Shown here: positions 27,706 through 35,673 of the stretch, one piece after another | How the letters are laid out: every line of letters starts with the position of its first letter | How positions within the stretch are numbered: the stretch's first letter is position 1 | NCBI RefSeq assembly: GCF_019710585.1 | Contig: NZ_JAIFZQ010000002.1 | Span: 29,464 to 93,463 of the forward strand | Source: Arthrobacter sp. MAHUQ-56 | Lineage (GTDB): Bacteria; Actinomycetota; Actinomycetes; Actinomycetales; Micrococcaceae | Length of the DNA stretch: 64,000 nucleotides | Direction of reading: 5' to 3' | The notes under the pieces: model-generated | Seen by the model: the letters and a program-made list of their open reading frames with translations, nothing else | Told to the model about the DNA's origin: nothing | Databases searched by the model: none | Made by a program: the position numbers and the translations under genes

Positions 27706-28437
27706 CTACGCGTCGAAGTGGGTCTTGATGCCGGAGCCGGAGAGCTGCTCGATCAGTTCCCTGGCGACGTCCCGCAGCTTGCGGTTCCGGTTGCTGGACA
27801 CCTTCGTGAGGATAGCCATGGCCTCCTCCTGGGAGCAGCGGTTCTGGGCCATGATCACCCCGCAGGCCAGGTTGATGGCGGTCCTGCTCTCCAGGGCCGC
27901 TTCCAGGTCGTCCGCCCGGTTCTGGGCGTTGTTGATGCGCACCGAAAGATGCAGCGCGTTGTGGGCGGCGGCGGCGAAGCCAATCGCCTTGTCGTACACG
28001 TCCGCGGTGAACACTCCAGTGCTGGTGGCGAAAAAGTTCAGCGCCGCGCTGGCATCGGCGGTAATTTCCAGCGGCACTCCCAAAGTACTGTGGACGTTCC
28101 GTTCCGTCAGCTGCCGGCAGTAGGTCCGCCACCTCGAATCCTTGGCGACATCATCGATGAGGACAGGGGTCATCTCCCGCAGCGCCCGGATACAGGGCCC
28201 GTCGCCCAGGGCCTGTTCCAGGTTGTCGAGTTCCAGTGCCCGCGCACTGCTCGCGGCGACGGTGGCCGGCCGCCGGCGGAGCTTCAGGGTGACGGCGCAT
28301 TCGATGTCGTCCCCGGCAGCTTCGGACACTGCCGCGGCAGCCAACCCTGAGAGGCCGGACAGGAATTCCAGCGCGTTCCCGGCCCCCACGAGGATTTCCT
28401 GGAGGAGAAGGACGGACTCGTTATCGGCATTTGGCAT
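27706..28437 (-). CDS. GAF-ANTAR regulator
   Basis: A 243-residue paralogue of the protein at 11.3 kb. The GAF domain spans about residues 20-165 (NVHSTLGVPLEITADASAAL) and the ANTAR domain about residues 172-235 (ESRTAINLACGVIMAQNRCS, VSSNRNRKLRDVARELI). It ends THFDA, like its paralogues. A TAGGAT box 6 bases upstream marks a leaderless start. It is divergent from a two-gene unit with the third GAF-ANTAR protein. The 272-bp gap between them could hold targets of either. Confidence 0.87.
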   Translation of the reverse strand: MPNADNESVLLLQEILVGAGNALEFLSGLSGLAAAAVSEAAGDDIECAVTLKLRRRPATVAASSARALELDNLEQALGDGPCIRALREMTPVLIDDVAKDSRWRTYCRQLTERNVHSTLGVPLEITADASAALNFFATSTGVFTADVYDKAIGFAAAAHNALHLSVRINNAQNRADDLEAALESRTAINLACGVIMAQNRCSQEEAMAILTKVSSNRNRKLRDVARELIEQLSGSGIKTHFDA

Positions 28438-28443
28438 GGGTTC

Positions 28444-28449
28444 ATCCTA
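28444..28449 (-). promoter_or_regulatory. -10 box of leaderless promoter
   Basis: TAGGAT (minus strand) ends 6 bases before the ATG at 28437. Confidence 0.5.
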
Positions 28450-28709
28450 CTGTCGGCAGCCAGGACAATGGCTGTTTGTACCCGGCCAATCACCCCCAGC
28501 CTGTACCGGAATAAACCGCGGGGGCGTACTGTCAGAGGTAGGAGATTTCGGGATAGTGACTGATCCGGAGGTTGAATGCAGGGGCCGCCCGCGCTGAGAG
28601 CGGAGGCCGCAAGCCAGGGGAAACGCCCCCAGGCGTAACAAAGGATCGAGGCCGGACGGCCCATGAAGAACGCACCCACCACATCCACACAGAACTGCGG
28701 CGCGCAGGC

Positions 28710-28961
28710 ATGACCGCAGATTGGACCCGTGGCCCGGACCAGCAACTGGAGGCCGACGAGGAACGCCATGGAGCGGCGGAGCGTTTCCGTGACGCCGACT
28801 TCCCGCTCATGAAGCTGTGGACGTATTACTACGGAATCGGCGGGGATGTTGACGAGGTGTCCCTGGACGCCTACCTCAATGAAGCGCTGCGCCTTCCTGC
28901 AGCGCAGGTAGGCCTGATCAAGACCGCCATGACGGAACTGGCCGGAGACGACGACCGATGA
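28710..28961 (+). CDS. Small hypothetical protein coupled to GAF-ANTAR
   Basis: An 83-residue acidic helical protein that I do not recognise: it contains DADFPLMKLWTYYYGIGGD and a C-terminal helix QVGLIKTAMTELAGDDD. Its stop overlaps the ATG of the GAF-ANTAR gene (ATGA), so the two are translated together and likely act together. The frame is open from 28572, but codons before 28710 read through structured leader sequence; the ATG at 28710 starts the recognisably protein-like part. Function unknown. Confidence 0.65.
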   Translation: MTADWTRGPDQQLEADEERHGAAERFRDADFPLMKLWTYYYGIGGDVDEVSLDAYLNEALRLPAAQVGLIKTAMTELAGDDDR

Positions 28962-29731
28962 CCGGAAACGATGGACAGGCGCAGGAGCCGGACGGCCTGG
29001 CTCAAGCGGCGGACACGGACCCGGTGCATTCCTTCCAGCAGATGGTGCTGGAGAACCCCGACATTAAGGGCTTCCTCGCTGAACTGGCCCTGCTCGCTGC
29101 CGCCCGGTTGTCCGTTCCGGGAAACAGCATCCACGCGGGTGTCACGGTGCTGAGGCGCAAGAAGCCCGAGGCCGTGGCCGCCAGCGATGCCGCCGCCAGA
29201 GCCTTGGATGAATTGCAGAACGGCTTCGGCGACGGTCCGTGCCTCACGGCACTCCGGCACCGGACCACCATCCTGGTCCCGGACCTCACCGCGGAAAGCC
29301 GGTGGGCACCCTACGTCCAGACCGCCGTGGACCACGGCGTCGCCTCCATTCTTGCCGTCCCCTTGGACCTTGCCGGCGACGCCGAGGCCGTCCTGAACCT
29401 GTATTCCGGGTGCAGCCACGGGTTTTCCGGGGAGGACATCACCTCGGCGGAGGCCTTCGCCGGGCAGGCAGCGAGCTCACTGCGCCTCATCCTCCGGATC
29501 ACCCAGCTCAGTGACGCCCGGAATGACCTGTCGGCTGCCATGCATTCCCGGACCGTGATCGACATGGCCGTGGGCGCCGTCATGGCGCAAAACCGGTGCG
29601 ACCGGGATACAGCCTTCAGCATCCTGACCAGGGCCTCCAGCACCCGAAACGTCAAACTCCGGGATGTGGCGGCCACGGTGATCACGTCCATTTCAGGGGA
29701 AGAGCACATCACCACCCACTTTGACGAGTAG
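28958..29731 (+). CDS. GAF-ANTAR regulator (third copy)
   Basis: A 257-residue GAF-ANTAR protein. The GAF domain includes VASILAVPLDLAGDAEAVLNL. The ANTAR domain includes HSRTVIDMAVGAVMAQNRCD and ILTRASSTRNVKLRDVAATV. It ends THFDE. Compared with its two paralogues it has a longer N-terminus (about 25 extra residues). It is translationally coupled to the 83-residue protein upstream and followed by a small hairpin (29736-29762). Confidence 0.87.
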   Translation: MTGNDGQAQEPDGLAQAADTDPVHSFQQMVLENPDIKGFLAELALLAAARLSVPGNSIHAGVTVLRRKKPEAVAASDAAARALDELQNGFGDGPCLTALRHRTTILVPDLTAESRWAPYVQTAVDHGVASILAVPLDLAGDAEAVLNLYSGCSHGFSGEDITSAEAFAGQAASSLRLILRITQLSDARNDLSAAMHSRTVIDMAVGAVMAQNRCDRDTAFSILTRASSTRNVKLRDVAATVITSISGEEHITTHFDE

Positions 29732-29735
29732 GCAA

Positions 29736-29762
29736 GGCGCCGCAAAGAAGCGCTGTGGCGCC
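29736..29762 (+). terminator. Weak hairpin after the third GAF-ANTAR gene
   Basis: GGCGCC repeated as an inverted pair with a 15-base loop, 4 bp after the stop codon. Confidence 0.35.
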
Positions 29763-29979
29763 GGTCACACGTGATGAGACTCACTCGCAATAAAACGCTT
29801 TTCGGCTGGGCCAGCCCCTCCGGTTTGGGCACTATGGAATGGAGGGCGGGAATCTCCGCCTTGACATCCTGGTGACGCAACGAGGCCCACCGGTGAGCCA
29901 CAGCCCACCGACGCCCCGGAGCGCGGACAGGCCGAACCCCGGCGCGGATCGCCGGACCGATGTAGGAAAGTACTGAACA

Positions 29980-30177
29980 ATGACGTTTGACACTGCCAAA
30001 TCCGTATCCCTGAAGATCTGGGACAGGGCCGCACTGCACGAGACCCTTGACTCCGCGGTCAGCGCCCTTTCAGCCCGCCACAACACCACCAACTGCCGCA
30101 TCGCCGTCACCTGCAGCGGTCCCAACACGTTCACGCTGAGCGTGCGGGGCGAGGACCACGCACTGGCTTCCGTCTAG
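29980..30177 (+). CDS. Small hypothetical protein
   Basis: A 65-residue soluble protein that I do not recognise: VSLKIWDRAALHETLDSAVS followed by a strand-rich half (CRIAVTCSGPNTFTLSVRG). The helix-then-strands order suggests a small alpha/beta domain. A weak ribosome site (TAGGAAAG) lies 12 bases upstream. A 250-bp untranslated region with a GGCGG-GAATCT-CCGCC hairpin (near 29847) separates it from the GAF-ANTAR gene. One member of the long GC hairpin family follows directly. Function unknown. Confidence 0.6.
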   Translation: MTFDTAKSVSLKIWDRAALHETLDSAVSALSARHNTTNCRIAVTCSGPNTFTLSVRGEDHALASV

Positions 30178-30190
30178 GCGGCCCCGCCTC

Positions 30191-30243
30191 AGAAGGGGAG
30201 CGGATGACGGCGGGACTTTCCCGCCGTCATCCGCTCCCCTTCT
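30191..30243. repeat. Hairpin-family element A (25-bp perfect stem)
   Basis: Two 25-base arms pair perfectly around a 3-base loop, with core GATGACGGCGGGA/TCCCGCCGTCATC. It lies 13 bp after the stop of the 65-residue protein and 143 bp before the SRPBCC gene. It can act as a terminator but belongs to a dispersed family (see 35178, 57108, 59748, 62208 and 63979). Confidence 0.85.
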
Positions 30244-30386
30244 CTTTGGCCTTGCGACCTATGGGGCTTTGGTCCCTGTCTGGCGCTGATCCGGCGCTTA
30301 TAGCCTCGATAGCAAGGCCCGCCAGCCGCGCCCGACGCGGCGCAGGACAAGCCGGGGGGGCCTGACCGTCGCAAAAGGAGAATCCA

Positions 30387-30839
30387 ATGGGCCATATCAA
30401 GGTGAGCATGCCGATCGATGCGCCGGTGGAGCGTGTCGTAGAGATCGCGTCAGACCCTACGCACTGGGCCGCCTGGTGGGTCAACCTGGGCGAGGCCGAG
30501 AAGATCGAGGGCGACGGCGGAGTGGGAACCGTCGTCGAACACAAGTACCTCATGGCGGGCGTTCCGTTCCACGTCACCACCCGGGTGACCGGGCAGGAAA
30601 CGACGGCGGCCGGCGGGCAGCGGTTCCGCATCGAATTCGAAGGCCCGCTCAAGGGAAAGCAGACGTGGGACTACGATCCCGCCGGGAACGGCACCACCCT
30701 CGTCACGGCCGAGATCGACTACAACGTGCCCGGCAGTGCGATCGGCAAGTTGGCGGACGAAGTCATTATCGAGCGCATGCAGGAACGCGCGCGCCAGCAG
30801 ACCCTCGAGAACCTCAAGCTCCTGGTCGAAGCCGGCTGA
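30387..30839 (+). CDS. SRPBCC-family (polyketide cyclase/dehydrase-like) protein
   Basis: A 150-residue START-fold protein: MGHIKVSMPIDAPVERVVEI then DPTHWAAWWVNLGEAEKIEG, and a C-terminal amphipathic helix (ERMQERARQQTLENLKLLVE) that closes the ligand cavity in this fold. Probably a lipid-binding or house-cleaning protein of unknown ligand. A good ribosome site (AAAAGGAGAA) precedes the ATG. It is followed after 63 bp by the nitronate monooxygenase gene and may share its transcript. Confidence 0.85.
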   Translation: MGHIKVSMPIDAPVERVVEIASDPTHWAAWWVNLGEAEKIEGDGGVGTVVEHKYLMAGVPFHVTTRVTGQETTAAGGQRFRIEFEGPLKGKQTWDYDPAGNGTTLVTAEIDYNVPGSAIGKLADEVIIERMQERARQQTLENLKLLVEAG

Positions 30840-30902
30840 CGCCCGGCAGCGCGGAACGGCGTAGCATTCGTCAGGTATGCGCAGCCAGCCAGAAAGGGAC
30901 CC

Positions 30903-31940
30903 ATGACTATCCAGCGGAAATCCAGTCGGTTCAGTCTCGAGTCCCTGGCCCTGCCCGTCATCCAGGCTCCGATGGCCGGTGGCCCGTCGACGCCGGCCCT
31001 CGCCGCGGCAGTCAGCGCCGGCGGCGGGCTCGGTTTCCTTGCGGCCGGCTATAAGACGGCTGCCGCCACGAAGGCCGAGATCGAAGCCGTCCGGGCCCTG
31101 ACGGGGGCGCCGTTCGGCGTCAACCTGTTCGTCCCCCAGCCATCGGTCATCAGCGCCGAAGCGCTGCAGCAGTATGCACGCACGCTCGAACCGGATGCTG
31201 AGCGCTTCGGCGTCAGCCTCGGCGAGCCCAGGCATGACGACGACGACTGGGACAACAAGGTCGAAGTCCTGCTGGACCTGGCCCCGGCGGTGGTTTCCTT
31301 CACCTTCGACATTCCCGACGCAGCGGTCATTGCGGCCCTCCGGGAACGGGGCATCTGCGTGGTTGCCACGGTGACAGGCCGCGGGGAAGCCCTGCAGGCA
31401 CTGGAGGCCGGGGCCGATGCACTGTGCGTCCAGGGCCCCGAGGCCGGGGGCCACCGTGGAACGTTCGATGCCGCAGGCGCTTCCCCCGAGGTTGGCCTGC
31501 ACGGGATCCTGGAGGAACTGCGGGACCTTGAAGTGCCCCTGATTGCGGCCGGCGGGATCACCACGGCAGCCGATAGCCGGGCCGCCCTCGCCGTCGGTGC
31601 CGTGGCCGTCCAGGCGGGTACGGCGTTCCTGCGCGCCGATGAGGCCGGAACCAAGGCGGCCCACCGGGCCGCGCTGGCAGCGCCGGACCGGTTCACCACC
31701 ACTGAGGTGACCCATTCCTTCTCCGGCCGCAACGCCCGCGGGCTGCTGAACGAATTCATGCGCCGCCACGACGGCGACGCGCCCCGCGGGTACCCGGAGA
31801 TCCACCACCTCACCACTCCCCTGCGGGCCGCGGCGGCAGCCGCCGGGGATCCGGACTGGCTGAACCTGTGGGCCGGCGTCGGCTACCGGAGCACCGTCGA
31901 GGGCCCGGCCGCCTCCATCCTGGCGAGCCTTCGGCCCTAA
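30903..31940 (+). CDS. Nitronate monooxygenase
   Basis: A 345-residue FMN-dependent TIM-barrel enzyme of the 2-nitropropane dioxygenase family, which oxidises alkyl nitronates to carbonyl compounds and nitrite. Motifs are LPVIQAPMAGGPSTPALAAAVS, ALCVQGPEAGGHRGTFD (catalytic His region) and PLIAAGGITTAADSRAALAVGA for FMN phosphate binding. The ribosome site AAAGGGA lies 6 bases before the ATG. The enzyme protects against propionate-3-nitronate and similar toxins. It is convergent with the alcohol dehydrogenase gene. Confidence 0.92.
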   Translation: MTIQRKSSRFSLESLALPVIQAPMAGGPSTPALAAAVSAGGGLGFLAAGYKTAAATKAEIEAVRALTGAPFGVNLFVPQPSVISAEALQQYARTLEPDAERFGVSLGEPRHDDDDWDNKVEVLLDLAPAVVSFTFDIPDAAVIAALRERGICVVATVTGRGEALQALEAGADALCVQGPEAGGHRGTFDAAGASPEVGLHGILEELRDLEVPLIAAGGITTAADSRAALAVGAVAVQAGTAFLRADEAGTKAAHRAALAAPDRFTTTEVTHSFSGRNARGLLNEFMRRHDGDAPRGYPEIHHLTTPLRAAAAAAGDPDWLNLWAGVGYRSTVEGPAASILASLRP

Positions 31941-31946
31941 GGCCTG

Positions 31947-32011
31947 GGCCGCCGTCGGACGTTCTCCTTAAAACCCGACTTAAAGCCCGACTTAAAGCCC
32001 GACGGCGGGCC
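31947..32011. terminator. Long hairpin with three 12-bp direct repeats in its loop
   Basis: GGCC-GCCGTCGG pairs with CCGACGGCGGGCC (one bulged base). The 40-base loop holds TTAAA(A/G)CCCGAC three times in tandem (31968-32003). It lies between convergent genes. Confidence 0.5.
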
Positions 32012-32050
32012 GCGCCTTTCGGAGCAGCCCGCCGCGCAACGCCACACGAC

Positions 32051-33091
32051 TCAGAGCGTGGCGGTGTCGATCACGAAGCGGTACCGGACGTCGGAAGCCA
32101 GCACGCGCTCGTAGGCGTCGTTGATCTTCTCCGCCGGGATGACCTCGATCTCGGCGCCGATACCGTGCTCGGCGCAGAAGTTGAGCATTTCCTGGGTCTC
32201 GCGGATGCCGCCGATCATGGAACCGGCGAAGGACCGGCGGCCGCCGATCAGGGCGAAGGCGTTGACCGGGAGCGGCTCGGCGGGGGCGCCCACATTCACC
32301 AGTGCGCCGTCGAGCTTCAGCAGCTGCAGGTAGGAGCTGATGTCGATCGAGGCGCTGACCGTGTTGATGATCAGGTCGAAGTGACCGGCGAGTTCGGCGA
32401 AGGTGTTCTCGTCGCTGGTGGCGTAGTAGCGGTCGGCACCCAGGCGAAGGCCGTCTTCCTGCTTCTTCAGGGACTGCGACAGGACCGTCACCTCTGCACC
32501 CATCGCATGGGCAATCTTGACGGCCATGTGGCCCAGCCCGCCGAGGCCGACGACGGCGACCTTCTTGCCGGGGCCGGCTCCCCAGTGGTGCAGCGGTGAG
32601 TAGGTGGTGATGCCGGCGCACAGCAGGGGCGCGGCCACGTCGAGGTCCAGGCCCTCGGGGATGGTCACCACGAAGTCCTCGGTGACGACGACGTGGGTGG
32701 AGTACCCGCCCTGGGTGATGGTCCCGTCGCGGTCCACGGCCCCGTACGTGCCCACGTTGCCCTTCAGGCAGTACTGCTCCTCGCCCTTCTGGCAGTTGAC
32801 GCACTCCTTGCAGGAGTTGACCATGCAGCCGACGCCGACGCGGTCGCCCACCTTGTGGCGGGTGACCTTGGCGCCTACTTCGGTGACGATGCCGGCGATC
32901 TCGTGGCCGGGGACCAGCGGGTACTGCTGCGGACCCCAGTCGCCGCGGACGGTGTGGATGTCGGAGTGGCAGATGCCGGCAAACTTGATCTCGATCAGGA
33001 CGTCGCGGGGGCCGACGGCGCGGCGTTCGATGGTGGTTGCAACCAGGTCCTCGGTGGCGGACGGGGATGCGTAAGCCTTGACGGTGGTCAT
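32051..33091 (-). CDS. Zinc-dependent alcohol dehydrogenase / aldehyde reductase (YahK-like)
   Basis: A 346-residue medium-chain dehydrogenase. The catalytic zinc ligands appear in CHSDIH and PGHEIAG. The structural zinc lobe has Cys residues in [20 protein letters not shown]. The nucleotide motif is [17 protein letters not shown]. The length and [11 protein letters not shown] match the NADP-dependent cinnamyl-alcohol-dehydrogenase/YahK group, which reduces a broad range of aldehydes. A ribosome site (CAGGAGAA) precedes the ATG. It is divergent from an XRE-MmyB regulator, 182 bp away, its likely controller. Confidence 0.92.
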   Translation of the reverse strand: MTTVKAYASPSATEDLVATTIERRAVGPRDVLIEIKFAGICHSDIHTVRGDWGPQQYPLVPGHEIAGIVTEVGAKVTRHKVGDRVGVGCMVNSCKECVNCQKGEEQYCLKGNVGTYGAVDRDGTITQGGYSTHVVVTEDFVVTIPEGLDLDVAAPLLCAGITTYSPLHHWGAGPGKKVAVVGLGGLGHMAVKIAHAMGAEVTVLSQSLKKQEDGLRLGADRYYATSDENTFAELAGHFDLIINTVSASIDISSYLQLLKLDGALVNVGAPAEPLPVNAFALIGGRRSFAGSMIGGIRETQEMLNFCAEHGIGAEIEVIPAEKINDAYERVLASDVRYRFVIDTATL

Positions 33092-33282
33092 GGTTCTCCT
33101 GTGGTCTGTTGGGGGATGTTTGAAATGCTACCCGGGCCGAATGACATCAAACCCGGAAACGAGCCGGTTTAGCGAGGCCCTGCTGTAACTGGTCTTGGGA
33201 GTCCTACCCTTGGCCGGTGACTTCTTCGGTGGTTCTGGCAGTACCTCCTTAGGGATCCTGGATTCGTCGTAACGTGTTCCTC

Positions 33283-34176
33283 ATGGATAACCGAGCCGAG
33301 GTCCGACAGTTCCTGTCCTCCCGCCGCGGGCGCATCAGCCCCGAGCAGGCGGGAATCGAACCGTACGGCGGCCGGCGGCGTGTGCCCGGGCTTCGGCGTG
33401 AGGAAGTGGCCCGGCTGGCCGGCGTCAGCGTGGACTACTACACGCGCCTGGAACGGGGAAACCTCAGCGGGGTCTCGGACAGCGTCCTGGACGCCATCGC
33501 CGGTGCCCTGGAGCTGGACCGGGCGGAGCACGACCACCTCTACGACCTGGCCAGGGCAGCCAACACCTCGGACCGCAAGCGTGCCGCGGGCGCAGCCGGT
33601 TCCACCCCGTCACGGGTGCGGCCCGAGCTGCAGTACCTCCTGGACACCATCACCGGGGCGCCTGCGTTCATCGGCAACAACCGGCTGGATATCGTGGCCG
33701 CCAACACCCTGGGCTACGCCCTGTACTCGGACATGTACCGTACCCCGTCGCGGCCGGCCAACCACTCCAAATTCATCTTCCTTGACCCGCGCGCCCACAA
33801 TTTCTACACGGACTGGGACCGGGCAGCGAAAACCAACGTGGCCATCCTGCGCCGGGAAGCGGGACGGAATCCGCACGACAAGGGGATCGCCGAACTCGTT
33901 GGCGAACTGTCAATGCGCAGCGACGAGTTCCGCACGCTCTGGGCCGCGCACAACGTCCGGCGCCACTACGCGGGCACCAAGTTCTTCCAGCACCCCGTGG
34001 TGGGGCTCCTCGAACTGAACTACCAGGTCCTCGGCCTGGAAGAGGACCCGGGGCACACCCTTACCGTCTATCCCGCCACTCCCGGCAGCCCCTCCGAGGA
34101 AGCCCTCAAGCTACTGGCCTCCTGGGCTGCAACGGAGAACATCGTGGCAGCGGCGCAGGCGCCCGTGCGCAGCTAG
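33283..34176 (+). CDS. XRE-family regulator with MmyB-like ligand domain
   Basis: A 297-residue regulator (300 if GTG 33274 is used). The N-terminal helix-turn-helix has VPGLRREEVARLAGVSVDYY and TRLERGNLSGVSDSVLDAIA. The C-terminal half is the MmyB-like ligand-binding domain (LGYALYSDMYRTPSRPANHSK, HPVVGLLELNYQVL). Proteins of this type usually control an adjacent, divergently transcribed oxidoreductase gene, and here the alcohol dehydrogenase fits. Its stop codon interlocks with that of the convergent VOC gene in one CTAG. Confidence 0.9.
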   Translation: MDNRAEVRQFLSSRRGRISPEQAGIEPYGGRRRVPGLRREEVARLAGVSVDYYTRLERGNLSGVSDSVLDAIAGALELDRAEHDHLYDLARAANTSDRKRAAGAAGSTPSRVRPELQYLLDTITGAPAFIGNNRLDIVAANTLGYALYSDMYRTPSRPANHSKFIFLDPRAHNFYTDWDRAAKTNVAILRREAGRNPHDKGIAELVGELSMRSDEFRTLWAAHNVRRHYAGTKFFQHPVVGLLELNYQVLGLEEDPGHTLTVYPATPGSPSEEALKLLASWAATENIVAAAQAPVRS

Positions 34177-34631
34177 GAGGCTGCGGGGGCGTCGCCGCCG
34201 GGTTCATAGCCGACCAGCCAGTGGAGCCCATAGCGGTCGATGACCTGGCCGTCGGAGGCGCCCCATGGCGTCGGGGCCAAGGGGTACACCACCCTGCCGC
34301 CGTAGCTGAGTTTGTTGAACCACTCATGCAGAATTGCAGGTTCGGCCGCGCCCAGCAATGAGAGCATCACGCCTTCGAACCGGGCGCTCTTGCCACCTGC
34401 CGGGGTATCGGAACCGGCCAAGGCGACAGGACCCGTGAGCTGCCCGTGGGCGATGGCATCCGGCGCACCGCCGGTCCGGCCAAACTCCTCATTCGTATGC
34501 AGCGACAGCCGGCCCCCAAAAATTTCCGCGTAGAAACCGAGCGCCTCGCGGGCCGTGCCGGGAAAGCTGACATAGATTCCGGGTGCAGTCCTCCGGCCAG
34601 CATACCGATTGGCGCGGACCACCAGTCTCAT
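34173..34631 (-). CDS. VOC-superfamily protein (PhnB / 3-demethylubiquinone methyltransferase-like)
   Basis: A 152-residue protein with the paired beta-alpha-beta-beta-beta units of the VOC (glyoxalase/bleomycin resistance) fold, closest in style to PhnB: YVSFPGTAREALGFYAEIFGG, then VMLSLLGAAEPAILHEWFNKLS and a final DRYGLHWLVGYE. PhnB-like proteins bind metal or a small ligand and their role is generally unknown. ATG 34631 is the first start compatible with the fold; the frame is open to 34841. It shares the CTAG with the stop of the XRE gene. Confidence 0.82.
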   Translation of the reverse strand: MRLVVRANRYAGRRTAPGIYVSFPGTAREALGFYAEIFGGRLSLHTNEEFGRTGGAPDAIAHGQLTGPVALAGSDTPAGGKSARFEGVMLSLLGAAEPAILHEWFNKLSYGGRVVYPLAPTPWGASDGQVIDRYGLHWLVGYEPGGDAPAAS

Positions 34632-34739
34632 GAATGAACCGGCGTTCAGGGACCGTGTGCTTGGCCGGGGCTCCAGCCGCGTACTCCCTAGACTGGCAAG
34701 TGAACGTTTTCTGCCAGGACGAGACGAAGGAGCAAGTAA

Positions 34740-35162
34740 ATGGGCAATGTAGTCGTTGTGGGCGTGGATGCCAGCCCGTCGGCACGGAAGGCTGCGGAAG
34801 TAGCCCTGGGTCTGGCGGAGTCGCTGGGGGCATCGCTCCATGTGGTGACCGCCTTCGAAGCCGAGAACGCCGAAACCTTCGGCGTGGGATCAGACAAGGT
34901 CAGGATTTCCAACGCGGACAGCTCGGAAATGGTGGCGAAGTCCCTTGCCGCGTCCCACCCGGGCGTGCAGATCACCCACTTCGCCGCCCGGGGCAAGCCT
35001 GCCGATTCCCTCATCAAGGAAGCCATCCGCCTGGACGCCCGGGTGATCGTTGTGGGCAACCGGAGGATGCGCGGCATCGGCCGCCTCCTGGGCAGCGTCG
35101 CCAACAGCGTGGCGCACAACGCCCCATGCGATGTCTACATCGCGAACACGTACGAGGACTGA
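34740..35162 (+). CDS. Universal stress protein (UspA family)
   Basis: A 140-residue single-domain USP. It starts VVVVGVDASPSARKAAEVAL and has the ATP-binding signature G-x2-x-x-G...G-S near the end (VGNRRMRGIGRLLGSVANSVAHNAPCDV). Such proteins bind ATP and help in dormancy, hypoxia or oxidative stress. A strong ribosome site (GAAGGAGCAAG) precedes the ATG, and TAGACT at 34689 is a good -10 box giving a leader of about 45 bases. A hairpin-family element follows 15 bp after the stop. Confidence 0.93.
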   Translation: MGNVVVVGVDASPSARKAAEVALGLAESLGASLHVVTAFEAENAETFGVGSDKVRISNADSSEMVAKSLAASHPGVQITHFAARGKPADSLIKEAIRLDARVIVVGNRRMRGIGRLLGSVANSVAHNAPCDVYIANTYED

Positions 35163-35177
35163 CCTGTCACACAAGGT

Positions 35178-35223
35178 AGGTGGGCGGACGACGGCGGAAC
35201 CTCCCGCCGTCGTCCGCCCACCT
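35178..35223. repeat. Hairpin-family element B (20-bp perfect stem)
   Basis: Two 20-base arms (core GGGCGGACGACGGCGG) pair perfectly around a 6-base loop. It lies midway between two convergent genes, so it can serve as a bidirectional terminator here. Confidence 0.85.
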
Positions 35224-35242
35224 TCTTCTGTGGCTGGGCTGG

Positions 35243-35638
35243 TCAGGCTCCGTATTCCGCATCGGTGACGTGGTCGAGCCAAGTCACCACCTGCCCGTTT
35301 CCGTCGGCTTCCTGCACCGCGATGTGCGCCATGAAACGGTCCGGGGCGGCCCCGTGCCAGTGTTCCTCTCCCGGCTCGATGTAAACCACGTCGCCGGGGC
35401 GGATTTCCTGGATATCCCCGCCGCGCCGGGCGACCAGCCCGATGCCGTCCGTGACGTAAAGGGTCTGGCCCTTGGGGTGGTAGTGCCAGGCCGTGCGGGC
35501 ACCGGGGGCGAACCGGACGTGCGCGCAGCCGATAGCTGATTGTTCGTCGGGGTTCCGGATCCCGTCGATCTGGACCGTCCCGGTGAACCATTCGGCGGGC
35601 CCGGCTCCGGTCTGGCCGCCGCTCTTGGTGTATTTCAT
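35243..35638 (-). CDS. Small cupin protein
   Basis: A 131-residue single-domain cupin. The metal-binding His/Glu set is visible as WHYHPKGQTLYVTDG in motif 1 and PGEEHWHGAAPD in motif 2. It resembles RmlC-type cupins of the carboxymuconolactone-decarboxylase-associated group. It likely binds a divalent metal; the reaction is unknown. It is the last of three same-strand genes (DUF2236, MFS, cupin), 35 bp behind the MFS gene, and may modify the transported compound. Confidence 0.87.
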   Translation of the reverse strand: MKYTKSGGQTGAGPAEWFTGTVQIDGIRNPDEQSAIGCAHVRFAPGARTAWHYHPKGQTLYVTDGIGLVARRGGDIQEIRPGDVVYIEPGEEHWHGAAPDRFMAHIAVQEADGNGQVVTWLDHVTDAEYGA

Positions 35639-35673
35639 GTTCTCCTCCTGTTATTGGTGTATCCGTTGGTGAC

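Noticed and set aside
28560..28660. TPP riboswitch-like sequence (GCTGAGAG and paired GC stems) upstream of the 83-residue ORF
   Set aside because: Only the CTGAGA-like motif matches; the second conserved half of the TPP aptamer is missing and the downstream genes are not thiamin-related.
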